Assembly (NCBI GenBank): GCA_950295325.1
Contig: OX485804.1
Coordinates: 64,324,533 to 64,388,532 of the forward strand
From: Polytrichum commune
Taxonomy: Eukaryota > Streptophyta > Polytrichopsida > Polytrichales > Polytrichaceae
DNA: 64,000 nucleotides
Direction: 5' to 3'
Of the stretch, positions 24,479 to 34,799 are shown in pieces. The notes beneath the pieces are model-generated. The model searched no databases. It was not told the DNA's origin and was given only the letters and a program-made list of their open reading frames with translations. Positions within the stretch are counted from its first letter, which is position 1. Each line of letters opens with the position of its first letter. A program made the translations under genes and the position numbers.

Positions 24479-25730
24479 AGTTCTGTAGAGGAAACGGCTG
24501 ATTGCCGAGCTTTCTAGAGGTAGCTCAGATTTTTCAATTTTTACTCGAGAGTGGGCCTAGAGAGTGCAAAATTTATCGGTTGATAGCCCCCATTTCCTAA
24601 TGTATTTAGGCAATTAGCCGGCATTTTTTTTTTCATTTATGCAATTTCCGAAAGGTCTAAAGTGGGGCCGGTTTTATATTTTGGTGGCAAAGTATTTAAT
24701 TTTTGAAACTATCGCTTTTTCTCCATGCTATTTTATACGTACCACTTAGGTAATTTAATCATGTTTTGTCAAATGCTATATTACATATAATCATGTTTCA
24801 CAATCCCAAAGCACCCTATACTACATCTAATAATTTTACAAATTTTACGCCAAATTTTTATACAAGACCCTATATTTTATCGCACGTAGTTCCTACGTTT
24901 TTCGCCAGTGCCCCCCCCCCCCGAGGTTGTGCCAATTCCAAGCAATTTTCATTCTATCCCATCTACAAAGGATGTGTCTATCACCCAAGTTTGATCAAAA
25001 ACCTCTGAGAAGGGCTTTGGCCAAAGAGGCGCTAATATCAACATATTTAACCACTCTAGCCCATAATGAGGCCATCCCAACTAAGGTGTTGAACCTTGGA
25101 TTTGTGCCATTTGTTCTTGGTTGAACACCCTTATTGTTGCACTCAATCCGAATTGTCCAAAGCATTATACCATGGAGGAGGTGCCAAATCTTAGTCTTTT
25201 TGCCAAACTTCTAGGAATCCTTTCACCAAAGAGGGTTTGCTTCCAATGGAAACTATAGTAATTGCCAGCCCTAACCCCACCTAATTCATACATGATGAAG
25301 GTGACCCATCGCCAAGCACACCTAGCTTGGATACAAACCCAAAATTTGTGCTTCAACGATTTAATCGTGTTAAGAAGGCAAAAAAACACATTGCTTGGAA
25401 ATGGACATCAGAGCAATGCGTTCCATTCATTGACCGCAACTACCTTCTACCGAATGGACTAGATGAAAGATGCTTCCTTACCGGTCCGAAGGGGGTCCCA
25501 GACTTGTGACCAACAAAACCTATAGTTCCAGGTGAGGTACCCTTGCCATTTGTGTGCCACCTTTGACTCATCGGGGATCCTATTAATGATCGTGTCTATG
25601 CCAAGCTTGGTAGTGTAGTTTAGGAACTAAGAGCCATCCACCCATTGCCACTAGTCCGGATCCCAACGGAGGGTGGCCGTCTTGCCGTAAAAGAAGGTAA
25701 TCTCTCTCTTCCACGGACCTCTACATTCTT

Positions 25731-26203
25731 TATGATATTTAGTGTCACATGTGTAATAATATCACTTACCCTATTTTGAGGCAAAGTGCTAGGTTACACT
25801 AATGTTGAACAACTTCACCATAGTGTCACCTTACTATGACACTTGGTGTTCACGTGCGCTTATTAATATGTTGGAATGAGTATGTTCAACAATATTACGA
25901 GGTGTATGCCTATGTTACACAATGGTCTAAAAATTGATTAAAGTGTACACAAATGACACTATGCATTAGTATGCTCAAGAATTTCTTCCTCTGGCATACT
26001 GAAAATGCCATACTATCTTCTCCAGCAACCCAATGTGGTACATTAAATGTCATAATGTAAACATTTCACCTAGAAGAGTTATGTATGTTGACAAATAATA
26101 TCATATTGGCAATTAGCAAAGTTGACACTTTGAGACCTTTAGGCATATGCTTTAGGCCCTTTGCAAATAATGAATGTGACACTAAATACCATAAACGGTG
26201 TAG
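25731..26203 (+). mobile_element. Family A MITE, best-preserved copy
   Basis: A 473-bp element with 28-bp inverted ends. The left end starts CTACATTCTTTATGATATTT; the right end as complement starts CTACACCGTTTATGGTATTT; both continue AGTGTCAC. The interior order is CTATTTTGAGGCA, AGGTTACA, CTATGACACTTGGTGTTCAC, GGTGTATGCCTATGTTACAC, CTCTGGCATACTG, then TTTAGGCCCTTTGCAAATAA. It sits inside the LINE relic, so it is younger than that insertion. No clear target duplication. Confidence 0.85.
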
Positions 26204-26518
26204 TGGTACAGATGATTTTAACATTATGAATTTTTTTAACCATGTCACTAGTAGGTTTTTCCAGTCATTAAGGCAATGGGAATGGGTGCCAATGTGTGGC
26301 ATTTGACCTACAGAGGCAGGGTAAGGCGATGTTGGTGCATACACGAGGGAGAGAACTCATTAATACTTTGCATGACAAATTACCCTAAACCCCAAACCCC
26401 TAAACCCCCCCACACCATAGTGAAGAACCAAAACATAAACAAAAGCACATGATTGCAGATAACAACTCGACCTACAAGTGAAAGACTCATAGTGCTCCAA
26501 TAGTCTAGTTTCTTAGCA

Positions 26519-26884
26519 GATAGATAGATAGAAACTCCGGTCCCTTTTAAGGGGCCGGCGTGAATAAAGTGTCCGTTCGTAATGCCAATGACCCGATGCC
26601 CACTGGACAAGGGGACATTGGGACAATACTACTCTCCCCTTTCGAGGATGGACACTATAGTGACACACTATACTAGTTCCTAGCTAGCCACTAGTGCCTT
26701 GAAGATACCAGACATGGTATCCCCCCAAAGGGCTTTGAGGTACCCATACAACAAGGTCCAAGGACCCCCCACCATAGTTGGGTGGACTAAGGTGGTGAGC
26801 ACCACGCCGGCATGGGGAATAGAACCCACAACCTCCTCATTGGGGGCCATGAGCCCTAACCACCAAGCCAAGGCCCGTGGTGCC
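26519..26884 (-). mobile_element. tRNA-derived SINE inserted in LINE
   Basis: A 366-bp insertion bounded by a perfect 14-bp direct repeat, CTAGTTTCTTAGCA (26505-26518 and 26885-26898). On the minus strand it starts GGCACCACGGGCC and has a tRNA-like A box (TTGGCTTGGTGGTTAGGG) and, about 30 bp on, a B box (GGGTTCTATTCCCC). It ends in a (CTAT)n tail (GATA run at 26519-26531). Removing it and one repeat rejoins the host LINE reading 'PVKIAKKL' to 'DYWST'. This is a Pol III type SINE; the variable simple-repeat tail takes the place of poly(A). Confidence 0.88.
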
Positions 26885-27343
26885 CTAGTTTCTTAGCAAT
26901 TTTAACTGGTGGAAAGAAATATGTCCATGTCGGGTTTGTTATAATTAAGGCCAAACGGGGTGCCCAAGAACTTGGAGAGATCCCCTTCTTTTGCCCATTT
27001 CCAATTGTACCATGTAAGCCAAGTTGGTATGCACACGAATTTATCGAATCCCCGGTAATTTTCATTCCCAAGGCTTCGTTGAAAACCTTTGAAAACCGAA
27101 CAAGTTCATCCACATACTTCTTGTCCCCTCTGAGCATGAACGACTGGGAAATACATTGATGTTTCTTGCCCCCCTTGAAGCCTACCCTCCGATGCTGCTT
27201 TTTCCCTAAAGAATAGATCCACATTCACTCATCCTCTAAATGACTCCCGATACATATATGAATCACCGATCACTGTCTTCATGCATCTGTCTCCTCAACA
27301 ATTTGAATGCATCAACCTAACTGTGCAATAATCATTGTCTCTC

Positions 27344-27464
27344 ATACCAGGGCCACACCGGGCGGCCCAGCCAAAAACATCAGCCCTACGTATTCTCCGG
27401 AAATACGTAGGGTTGATGTTTTTGGTGACTGGAGCTGCTGGGGTTTTTGGTGTGGCCCTGGTAT
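27344..27464. repeat. Foldback hairpin element, 121 bp
   Basis: Ends ATACCAGGGCCACACC and GGTGTGGCCCTGGTAT are perfect complements. The centre CCCTACGTATT / AAATACGTAGGG (27384-27394, 27401-27412) pairs around a 6-base loop, and AAAACATCA/TGATGTTTT extends it. One asymmetric bulge lies in the right arm. No target duplication is evident. It could be a small MITE or, if transcribed, a hairpin RNA precursor. Confidence 0.7.
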
Positions 27465-27469
27465 CAATC

Positions 27470-28010
27470 ATCCATTACCCTCAGCAACCGATCTAAAACC
27501 CAAACTTGACCTCTTTCTAAAGGCACGTTTTTCCATTGTAGTCCTCATTTTGGAAGCATCAGCTCCGCCTCTTTTTTCTTCGACCCATCTCCTCGGACGT
27601 GTCTTGATTGCCAAGCACCTAATTGGGATGGTTTCAAGTGGTTGCTCAATAACGGTGGTGTGAAAGTTTCAAGTTCATTGGAAATGCACTAAAGGGTTAA
27701 ACACCTACCTGTTTAGTTAGTAAGCCAACATACATCGTTCCACAGTAAACTCAAAGAATGATATACAAAACTACATAAGAAGCCATATGTAGATAGTTTT
27801 TAAAGAATCCGGGTTGGTTGTATTTCGGGTTCTCTCTGCAATTGAATTCTCAATTTGTGTCAAAAAGAGAAAAAGAGGAAAAAGAAATAAAGATAGTTTT
27901 TAAAGAATACAAAATGTCAAATTCTCATCTTCTACATGACATCCAAAGCATGGACGTTCATAGGGATGTTGAAAGTCCCATAAACCTCATGAAGGAGGTC
28001 AATTAGGGGT
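27470..28010. other. Unassigned intergenic DNA
   Basis: No supported feature. The ORF 27307-27663 mostly reads through the hairpin and has no recognisable domain. Confidence 0.4.
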
Positions 28011-28924
28011 TGTCTACACCATGGACCATGAAGTCGTCCCAAGGCCTTGTCAAATCTGTGATTGGTTGTTGAACTTGTCATGGGACCACTTCAATTTACA
28101 CCAAGGAAAAAAATGTCAGAGTGACCATGGAGTTCGAGGTCCCCAAAAGACATGTTTTCAGGCCTACATTATGCATTGACATGGTCCAACATGTTTTTGT
28201 GGTGGGAGACGCAAAAAATGTGGTATGGTAGAAAAATATAGGGCTTATGACAGAGAGATATTGTTATAATCAAATTTTAGAGAATTTTTCTTTGGGGGCT
28301 ATAGATACAATGAGAACTCCCTTTTATTACATACTAATGTTATACTTTGAAACCACAGTAGGTAGGGTTGTTGTTTGTAGCATTTTTCATTTCTCTTGCA
28401 TTCTTTTTTTGGCATGCTTTGGGTGGTAGCGTGTCAATTTATTTTTTCAAAAAATGAAGGAATTTATCGATGATGAGGGGTCACATAGAGAGTTGCAAGG
28501 AGAATGATTACAAATTTCACAATAGATGCAAGAAATGGCAACTCCAATTTTCAAGAGTAACTAGACATTGATTTTTCAAGTGTTGCATGGCCCTAATTTG
28601 CTCCCCTCTTCTTCTAGTGCATTTGCCCTTCTCCAATTACATCCATGTTCAATTTTAAGCAAAAAAAACAAAGAAATTGAAGATTGACAAAAAAAAATGT
28701 GATTGGGGTTGGAAAATATGATGAAATAGAAGATGACATGGCAAAAATAGATTGGAATGTTTTTGAAGTGCATTATCTAATTGCTATTTAAGGTGAGATG
28801 GATGAGAAATTTGTAAAAAAATCAAACAAACTAACTAAGTTTTTCAAAATGTGAGTCAACTTCTTTTACAAAAAGTAAATATGGTGAATAGAGATAAATG
28901 AAGCTTAGTGAAGTTATACATAGG

Positions 28925-29125
28925 CCGTATGATGAGGTTGTAGGAGGCCTTGGCATTAGGCACAAGTCCCTATGCCTCACCTCCCCCTAAATCACGCGCG
29001 GCCGTTGTCGCGGGAGCTTCAAGTTTAATTATTATATTAAGTTATTTCCATGCGTGAGAGGATTTGAACCCTTCTTTCTTCCAGAGTTATTTTTCTTCCT
29101 CCCTCTAACAACTAGCCCATCTCAT
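28925..29125 (-). mobile_element. Second SINE-like (tRNA-derived) insertion
   Basis: On the minus strand there is an A-box-like GATGGGCTAGTTGTTAGAGG (about 29120-29101) and, about 30 bp further on, a B box GGGTTCAAATCC (29071-29060). GC-rich body text follows (GCGACAACGGCCGCGCGTG), unlike its AT-rich host. The GGCTAGTTGTTAGAG core is very tRNA-like. The ends and target duplication could not be fixed, so the extent is approximate. It is unrelated in body to the SINE at 26519. Confidence 0.5.
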
Positions 29126-29755
29126 ATTTTTCGTCCTTATCTAATCACATTGCTCATATATATATATAATGTTATTTTGTCTTTATATTCACCAATTCCA
29201 TGCCCTTCTTGCTTACTTTTTATATTTTAATTATATATTTTAGTATTTCATACATATGTTAATTCATAGATAAAACTATAGATTAAATTGGTGATTGCAA
29301 CCAAAAGTTTCAACCATTTATTAGTATTATGCAATAAGAAATGCAAGTCCATTATCAAAAAATATAGAATTGACAAAATGGCCAAAAAGATTCTAAAAAA
29401 TAATATGAAACAATAATGCAATTGGTTTAATGGAAATGGTAAATGACATGACACCAAGACAAATATGCACAACCAAATCCCTGCAAGTGCTACATAATCA
29501 TGAAAAGAAGATGTCATCCCATCTATACCTACTTCGTATTAAGAAACTACTGCTACACCACTAACTACTACAACGTTAACTATTGTAACACAAGAGAAGG
29601 GAAATAACTTGTTTTGTAATTTGTACTGCTACAAACTTTTGGCCAATAATTCACACATCACAGTGGCTTCATGGAGAATATCATTTGCTATCTTTTCTCA
29701 ATACAAATAAATATGTTTCTACATCATTTACATCATCCACAATTGGAACATCTTA

Positions 29756-30984
29756 GCTTGAATTTTTCTTTTCATTTTAGCAAGTTTAGTTCTTTCTTCT
29801 TGTAATTCATTGGCCTTTTGTAATTCTCCCTCGCTAATTCTTCAAGCTAGTTTATTTTATGCTTCAACAATCCATTCATCTTTAATCCCTTTGATATTTA
29901 CAATGTAGAAATATACTATGTAAGTTGCTATAATATCGGGTAGGTTTGTCAAAGGTACCTCAAATTGCTTCATTATCAACCTCCCTCTTCCTTCAAATAT
30001 CAAATGTATTTTCTACATACGTTTTAGACGAAGATTATATTTAATTGTAATTTGTCTCACCTTGAAATAATCTTTCCACCTTGAAATGGATAATACACCT
30101 AAGGGTTCACTAGATATGAAACATCTCATGTAAGTTTATACAATTGAAATTTATTTTCTATGGATCTACATCCAATTCTTGTAATATGAAAGACAACTCA
30201 ATCGTGAAGACTTCTTACCCAACTAAACTTATAATCCCAAAACATACAGTCTGGTCCAACAATTCCATGTAGAAATGTTGAAAGAAAATGATTTATGCAA
30301 TAATAGTTTTCTCCACCAATTATATAAGTTAAAATAAAGAGATATGTAATTCTCCTATTGTCCCTATGATGTAAGGTATGTCGTGCAACTACTCAAAACT
30401 TAAAGTTACAGTCCTAACTACGATATATTTGGGTTTGCACAAAAACTTGTTAGAGATGTTTCCTTATAACTCTAAAAAACTCCCTTATTATTTTTGACAA
30501 TGTACTCTTATGGACTTCATACAAGTCTTGTATACTTTGCAATCCATCATCACTACCCAACTTATGTAATAACTTTGCTACCTTCTCTCGCACTAGGACA
30601 ATAACCCAAAATGAGTGTTTTTTCTTCTTTAAATAAGGGCCCAACCTCTCATACAAAAATTTTAAAAGTAATGTATCTCACTTGAGTTTGTTTCCTAAAG
30701 TCTTTCTCCATCCACAAACCCAACAACAAACAATACAAATCCGTACATTCATTCATGATTCCATATGTTTTTCTCTCTTTATGTTCCATATACTCTCATA
30801 AACCAAGCTCAAAATTGCAAACTTCTCCTATTCTTTTTGCAAAATTAATGCTTGAATGTCCACAACATGCTTCATCAGCATGTACAAAAGCATGTATAAT
30901 CCTAAGAGCAAAATAAGTCTCCTCCTCCTCTCCTTCATTGCAACCATGCTTGCTAGAATTCAAGGTGAAAACCAGCACAAACAA
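29756..30984 (-). pseudogene. PIF/Harbinger (DDE_Tnp_4-type) transposase pseudogene
   Basis: Recognisable pieces follow one another on the minus strand in different frames. RLGPYLKKKKHSFWV, then VREKVAKLLHKLGSDDGLQS, then STLSKIIREFFRVIRKHL (30656-30450) is the N-terminal helix-turn-helix region typical of the plant Harbinger nuclease. A stop follows directly, then QVFVQTQ. GIVGPDCMFWDYKFSW lies near 30266-30219, just before the LHD (SMHD-like) site of the catalytic core. KDEWIVEA and LQKANELQEERTKLAKMKRK (about 29890-29760) are the C-terminal tail with a coiled-coil look. Many stops and frameshifts: no functional protein. The companion Myb-like ORF of autonomous elements was not found. Confidence 0.8.
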
Positions 30985-31403
30985 AAAGATTCAAAAAAAT
31001 GAAGAAAAATGAAGACAAGAAGAAGACAAGAAAATGGTCCGATTTGAATGTTTTTCAAAATTTATTTTTCTGGGCATCTATTTAAAAAATCAACACATTC
31101 ATTTTTTGGTGCATGATCATTCTTCTTGGTCCACATTCAATTTACACCTAGTGAGGGGCCCCAAGGCTTTGTAATATGATTTCTTTAAGAAATCGAACCA
31201 TGGAAAAATGCCATCTTCCATGGTATGACTTCCTAGTCATGGTGTAAACCCGAACAAACAATTGGCATGAGGTGCAAGGGTCATTTGTATTACTTAATAA
31301 GCATTGCTTGGCATCTAGATCTAGTATGCACTAGGAGATATAATAAACTTTAGTAATTATGAGTTGGTTAGATTGATGAGGTTGTTGGGTTGACATCTTC
31401 TTA

Positions 31404-32330
31404 GGGTTCAACCGCACAACCTAGCGAAGAGAATTACCTAACTTACAAGTTGAGGATCAATTAACTAAAATTCTAGCTAACTAAAATCATGGTTGCACCA
31501 CTTATCTAGGAAAATTAGTTAATAATGTGAGTTAGTGAAATCAACTACAGTGAAGGGTCCTTGATTCCAACACAAAATAATTATTTTCACCTCAAAATTT
31601 GCCATGTTTCATGCTCACATTTGCCACGACCTTGTGTATCCCAAATGGGAACTACATTCCAACACATGGAAAGATGAAATAGGGAGCCCTCTATAGTAAC
31701 CAATCACACGGCCGCACACCCTGGTTACCACTAAAAAAAGGTTGACCAATTTAAGAGAGTTAAGGTTGACTGACCAAAGTTTTGCTCAACTTGCCCAGGT
31801 TTTGAACACGAGACTAATTATGATACATTATATTTACGTGGCCACACCATTTTTGTTTCAATGTGATTAAAATAAAATAAAATACTATAATTATAATTAT
31901 TTTATCAAATTTTATCAAATTTAAATATTGAAAATGATATTTTATAATAAATAACTTATTTTAAATTTAAATTATATGCTAAATTAGGAGTGTAAGAAAT
32001 AATGTGGTCCACCTCATAGTGGGATGGAGAAGGGATGGGGAAATGAAAGGTGGGGATTACTTGGGTTACTTGTTTGGAAAAGTTAGTTAGCGTGAGGGGT
32101 ATGGATGAGTTAAGTTTTCTTCATAAAACCAATGTCCCAAAAGTTAGCTAACTTCTATTTTAATAACTTCTATTTATACCTCAATGTTAACTAGGTGGTG
32201 CAGCCTTGAGATAAATTATCTCTCACATAGGTAAGCTACCTCATATGTTAGCTAACTCTCATAACAATATAACTAATTCAAGTGGTTATTTACTCTAAGC
32301 AAAGCCTTAACCAAGATGTGCAATTAGCCC
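31404..32330 (+). mobile_element. Family E Harbinger-type MITE, copy 1
   Basis: A 927-bp AT-rich element. The left end, after TTA (31401-31403), is GGGTTCAACCGCACAACC; the right end as complement is GGGCTAATTGCACATCTTGG. The right flank is TTT rather than TTA, so the target duplication is imperfect. Subterminal GTTAGCTAAC-type words recur. The same interior appears inverted at 54211-54920 (AGTTAGCTAACTT, GATGAGTTAA, GGTTGACC-type text). No transposase. Confidence 0.65.
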
Positions 32331-32334
32331 TTTG

Positions 32335-34795
32335 AAGTTGGCCTTTAGAGGGTTAAGATAAGGGTGTCTAAAATAGATAATTCCAACATTCCAACATATG
32401 GAGGGGTTTGACAATCCAAGATAACTTACATCAACATATCAACAATCCAAATGAAGAACATGAGAGTCGATTTTTTTTTAGAATAAAAGTGAATATGTAA
32501 TGAATTCTTGAAGACTTTTTAAAATAGTTTTCTTTTAGCATTTCAGACTTGAATATGCACTCATATGCTAGAAATTATTGAAGATCACGTACTGCTTCAA
32601 GACTAAACACCTTAATAAGCACCCAACCTTCTATAAAGAGAGTCAAGAGTTGAGACGCCCTAACTTAGTGGGACTCTCTTCTCATTTTAAAGCCAAGCCA
32701 AGTCCAATACGGCACTCCCTACATTGGTATGTGCAATTAGGTTGCTTTCGTGTATGGGTTACCTATTTACCCATGCAAATTACCTTGGATCAAAATTAGA
32801 TCATGAAAGCTTATGACTATGTTTATTTGTCCATAATAATAAAAATAGTGTGGAGTGCCGATGAATTAGCATGGGTCCACCTAATTGCACATATCGATGT
32901 AGAGGATGAAAGATGTTGAGGATTTCGTACGACATGTATTTCAGAATGTATTTCTCTTTGCAGTTCATGGTAAAATTCACTAGTAGAAATCATTTGATCT
33001 AATTTGGCATTGAAATTGGTGTGCCACATTAAGCCTTAACTTCCCAAGCCTATAAAAATGTTGTGTTGAGTGCATTTCACTTGATGTTGGTTGTGGAAAT
33101 TTCATGAACAAATTTTGAGGTTAAAGTGGGATATACCCATAGGATCCCAAAACATGGGAGATGAGCTTGTAGGGGAAAAAATGATGGGCATGAAATACCC
33201 TTTAAATCTTCATATTACAACATTAAAAGAAATGATGCATCTAAAACAAACCATAATGGATTAGACACTTTGCAATTGAAGTATGTAAATTGTCCCATAT
33301 TTCGAAGTGTATGTATGTATATATGAATTTCTTAAAACTCAAAGAGTATTCAGAGGTTCATCTAAATGGTTGATGTGAGCACAAGGCCATGTGCATAAAG
33401 AAAACATGACTCATCAATGTTGGCCTCAACACACAACTACTTGATCCGGGTCTTCGCACTACATAAAGTTCTTAATGTTCTATAATATTCAGACAACCAA
33501 TTAAACATTTGTTGCTAAAATATGATATATATATATAAGTAAGAGATCATGTAATTCCAAATAATAAGCGACACTAAATACCATATTGAGTGTAGTTCTC
33601 ATTGTCGTGGTGGTGAATGATTTCCATTGGCTTCTAAAATTGTGTGAACAAGGCTCATCAATGTTGGCCTCAACATACAACTGCTTGATGCGGGTCTTCG
33701 CACAATGTCCGGAGCTTGATATTTGTTTCATGTCACTCTAATCTATAACTTAAGTACTCAAGGTCAAGGTCTTTGTAAGTATCCCTAATTTACGTGGATT
33801 CTGTGGCAGTGAGAAGGTGCTCGATCGAGTCTTGACCACATTTTCTTTTTCTTTTCTTTTCTTTTTTGAGACAGAAGGCCAACTCTTGACCACAATTTCT
33901 GAAGTGATGGCCAAAGTTGCAGGTACTACGCATCTGCACACGAGCAAGTCTATAAAATCTACATTTTTATTATAATTTTTTGAGTTTCAAGAGTGACTCA
34001 AGGCTCGGATATAGCTCACATAATAAACTTTCCTTATCAGGCTTCCATTTCAGCTAATTGATTGCCGATATGACATCCCCTCGACTGTGGTGATGGCGTT
34101 TATGAGCTCATAAGTAGTAGGTGCATTTCCATTACTAGTTTAGTTTTCCTTTTTTCTTTCTCTTGTTGTTGTTGTTGTTGAATGGAATGGAATGTTGAAA
34201 ACGTAAGAAGCATTGCAATCGAGGAGGGTAGTTGATAGCTCGCTAAACCGTTGCTTTCATACTAACGATATGTTTGTTGGCTCTGTCTGTAGGACAGAGA
34301 CTATGCATCAACTTCTTCGTTTCAAGAGCAACTTTCCTAACCACTTTGTGTTCACACTTGGACGTTACTTGTTTCTTGTTGTTTTTGGTCCACTTTATTT
34401 AATGTGAATGTTAACTATAGTTTTATATATATATAAAAGTGCTCCCTAAAATGCATTTAAAGAAATCTAGTTAACTATAGTTATTTCGGCAGTTCTTGAT
34501 TATTTATTTTTAAAAAATTGGGTGATAAATGAGTAGCTTCAATCCTTGACCTGTATTTGAGAAGAAGGTGCACAAAATCCAAGAAAGGTTTGGTATAGTG
34601 AATAGCCATGGATTGGCATGAGCAAAGTAATCAACTACAATTGTAGTCTTTCATAGCAAAGGACGGAGCCTCACGGTTCTACCGTTTTCTTGTTTAATTC
34701 TCCCGAAACACGTAATGGTATCCTTTTGACAAAGCATATCCTTGAGGAGGTCGGAAGAGTGGCATGGATAGTGATTGTTAAACAAGAAGTACTAA
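32335..34795. other. Unassigned intergenic DNA with LINE tail scrap
   Basis: Mostly nothing recognisable. At 33570-33600 a short stretch (CACTAAATACCAT) resembles a family A end. At 33840-33885 the plus strand TTTCTTTTCTTTT then TTTGAGACAGAAGGCCAAC is the complement of a LINE 3' terminus with its A-rich tail. The sentence TCATCAATGTTGGCCTCAAC occurs twice (about 33412 and 33657), marking a local duplication. Confidence 0.5.
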
Positions 34796-34799
34796 GGGG

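Larger units (their letters stand above)
24900..27225 (-). pseudogene. LINE (L1-type) RT/zinc-knuckle relic, split by MITE and SINE
   Basis: One degraded LINE read on the minus strand in three blocks. Block 1 (27225-26899) carries reverse transcriptase text: HQCISQSFMLRGDKKYVDEL, then SKVFNEALGMKI, then PVKIAKKL. Block 2 (about 26504-26380) continues with DYWSTMSLSLVGRVVICNHV. A family A MITE (25731-26203) intervenes. Block 3 (25715-24900) has the zf-RVT-like region, with KHKFWVCIQARCAWRW, then the VFNQEQ motif shared with the 36.8 kb relic. Stops and frameshifts are frequent. The YxDD motif expected between 'ISQ' and 'SFMLRG' is absent. It is dead; the 5' half and the 3' tail are not present. 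Confidence 0.8.
28016..31262 (-). mobile_element. PIF/Harbinger element relic (~3.2 kb)
   Basis: Starts after TTA (28013-28015) with GGGGTTGTCTACACCATGGA then CCATGAAGTC. The right end as complement reads GGGTTTACACCATGACTAGG then AAGTC, so TACACCATG-AAGTC is the inverted terminus. The outermost right bases near 31262 are uncertain. Between them lie a degraded transposase (minus strand) and a SINE-like insertion near 28.9-29.1 kb. The left ~270 bp and right ~130 bp are shared with the deletion derivative at 3744-4172. Confidence 0.75.

Noticed and set aside
26383-26410. CCCTAAA-like interstitial telomere repeat
   Set aside because: Only a few degenerate units, and the stretch corresponds to a Gly-rich reading continuing the LINE relic.
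26800-26884. Possible functional tRNA gene on the minus strand
   Set aside because: A and B boxes are present, but no clean cloverleaf follows; the unit is 366 bp with flanking 14-bp duplications, so it is a SINE.
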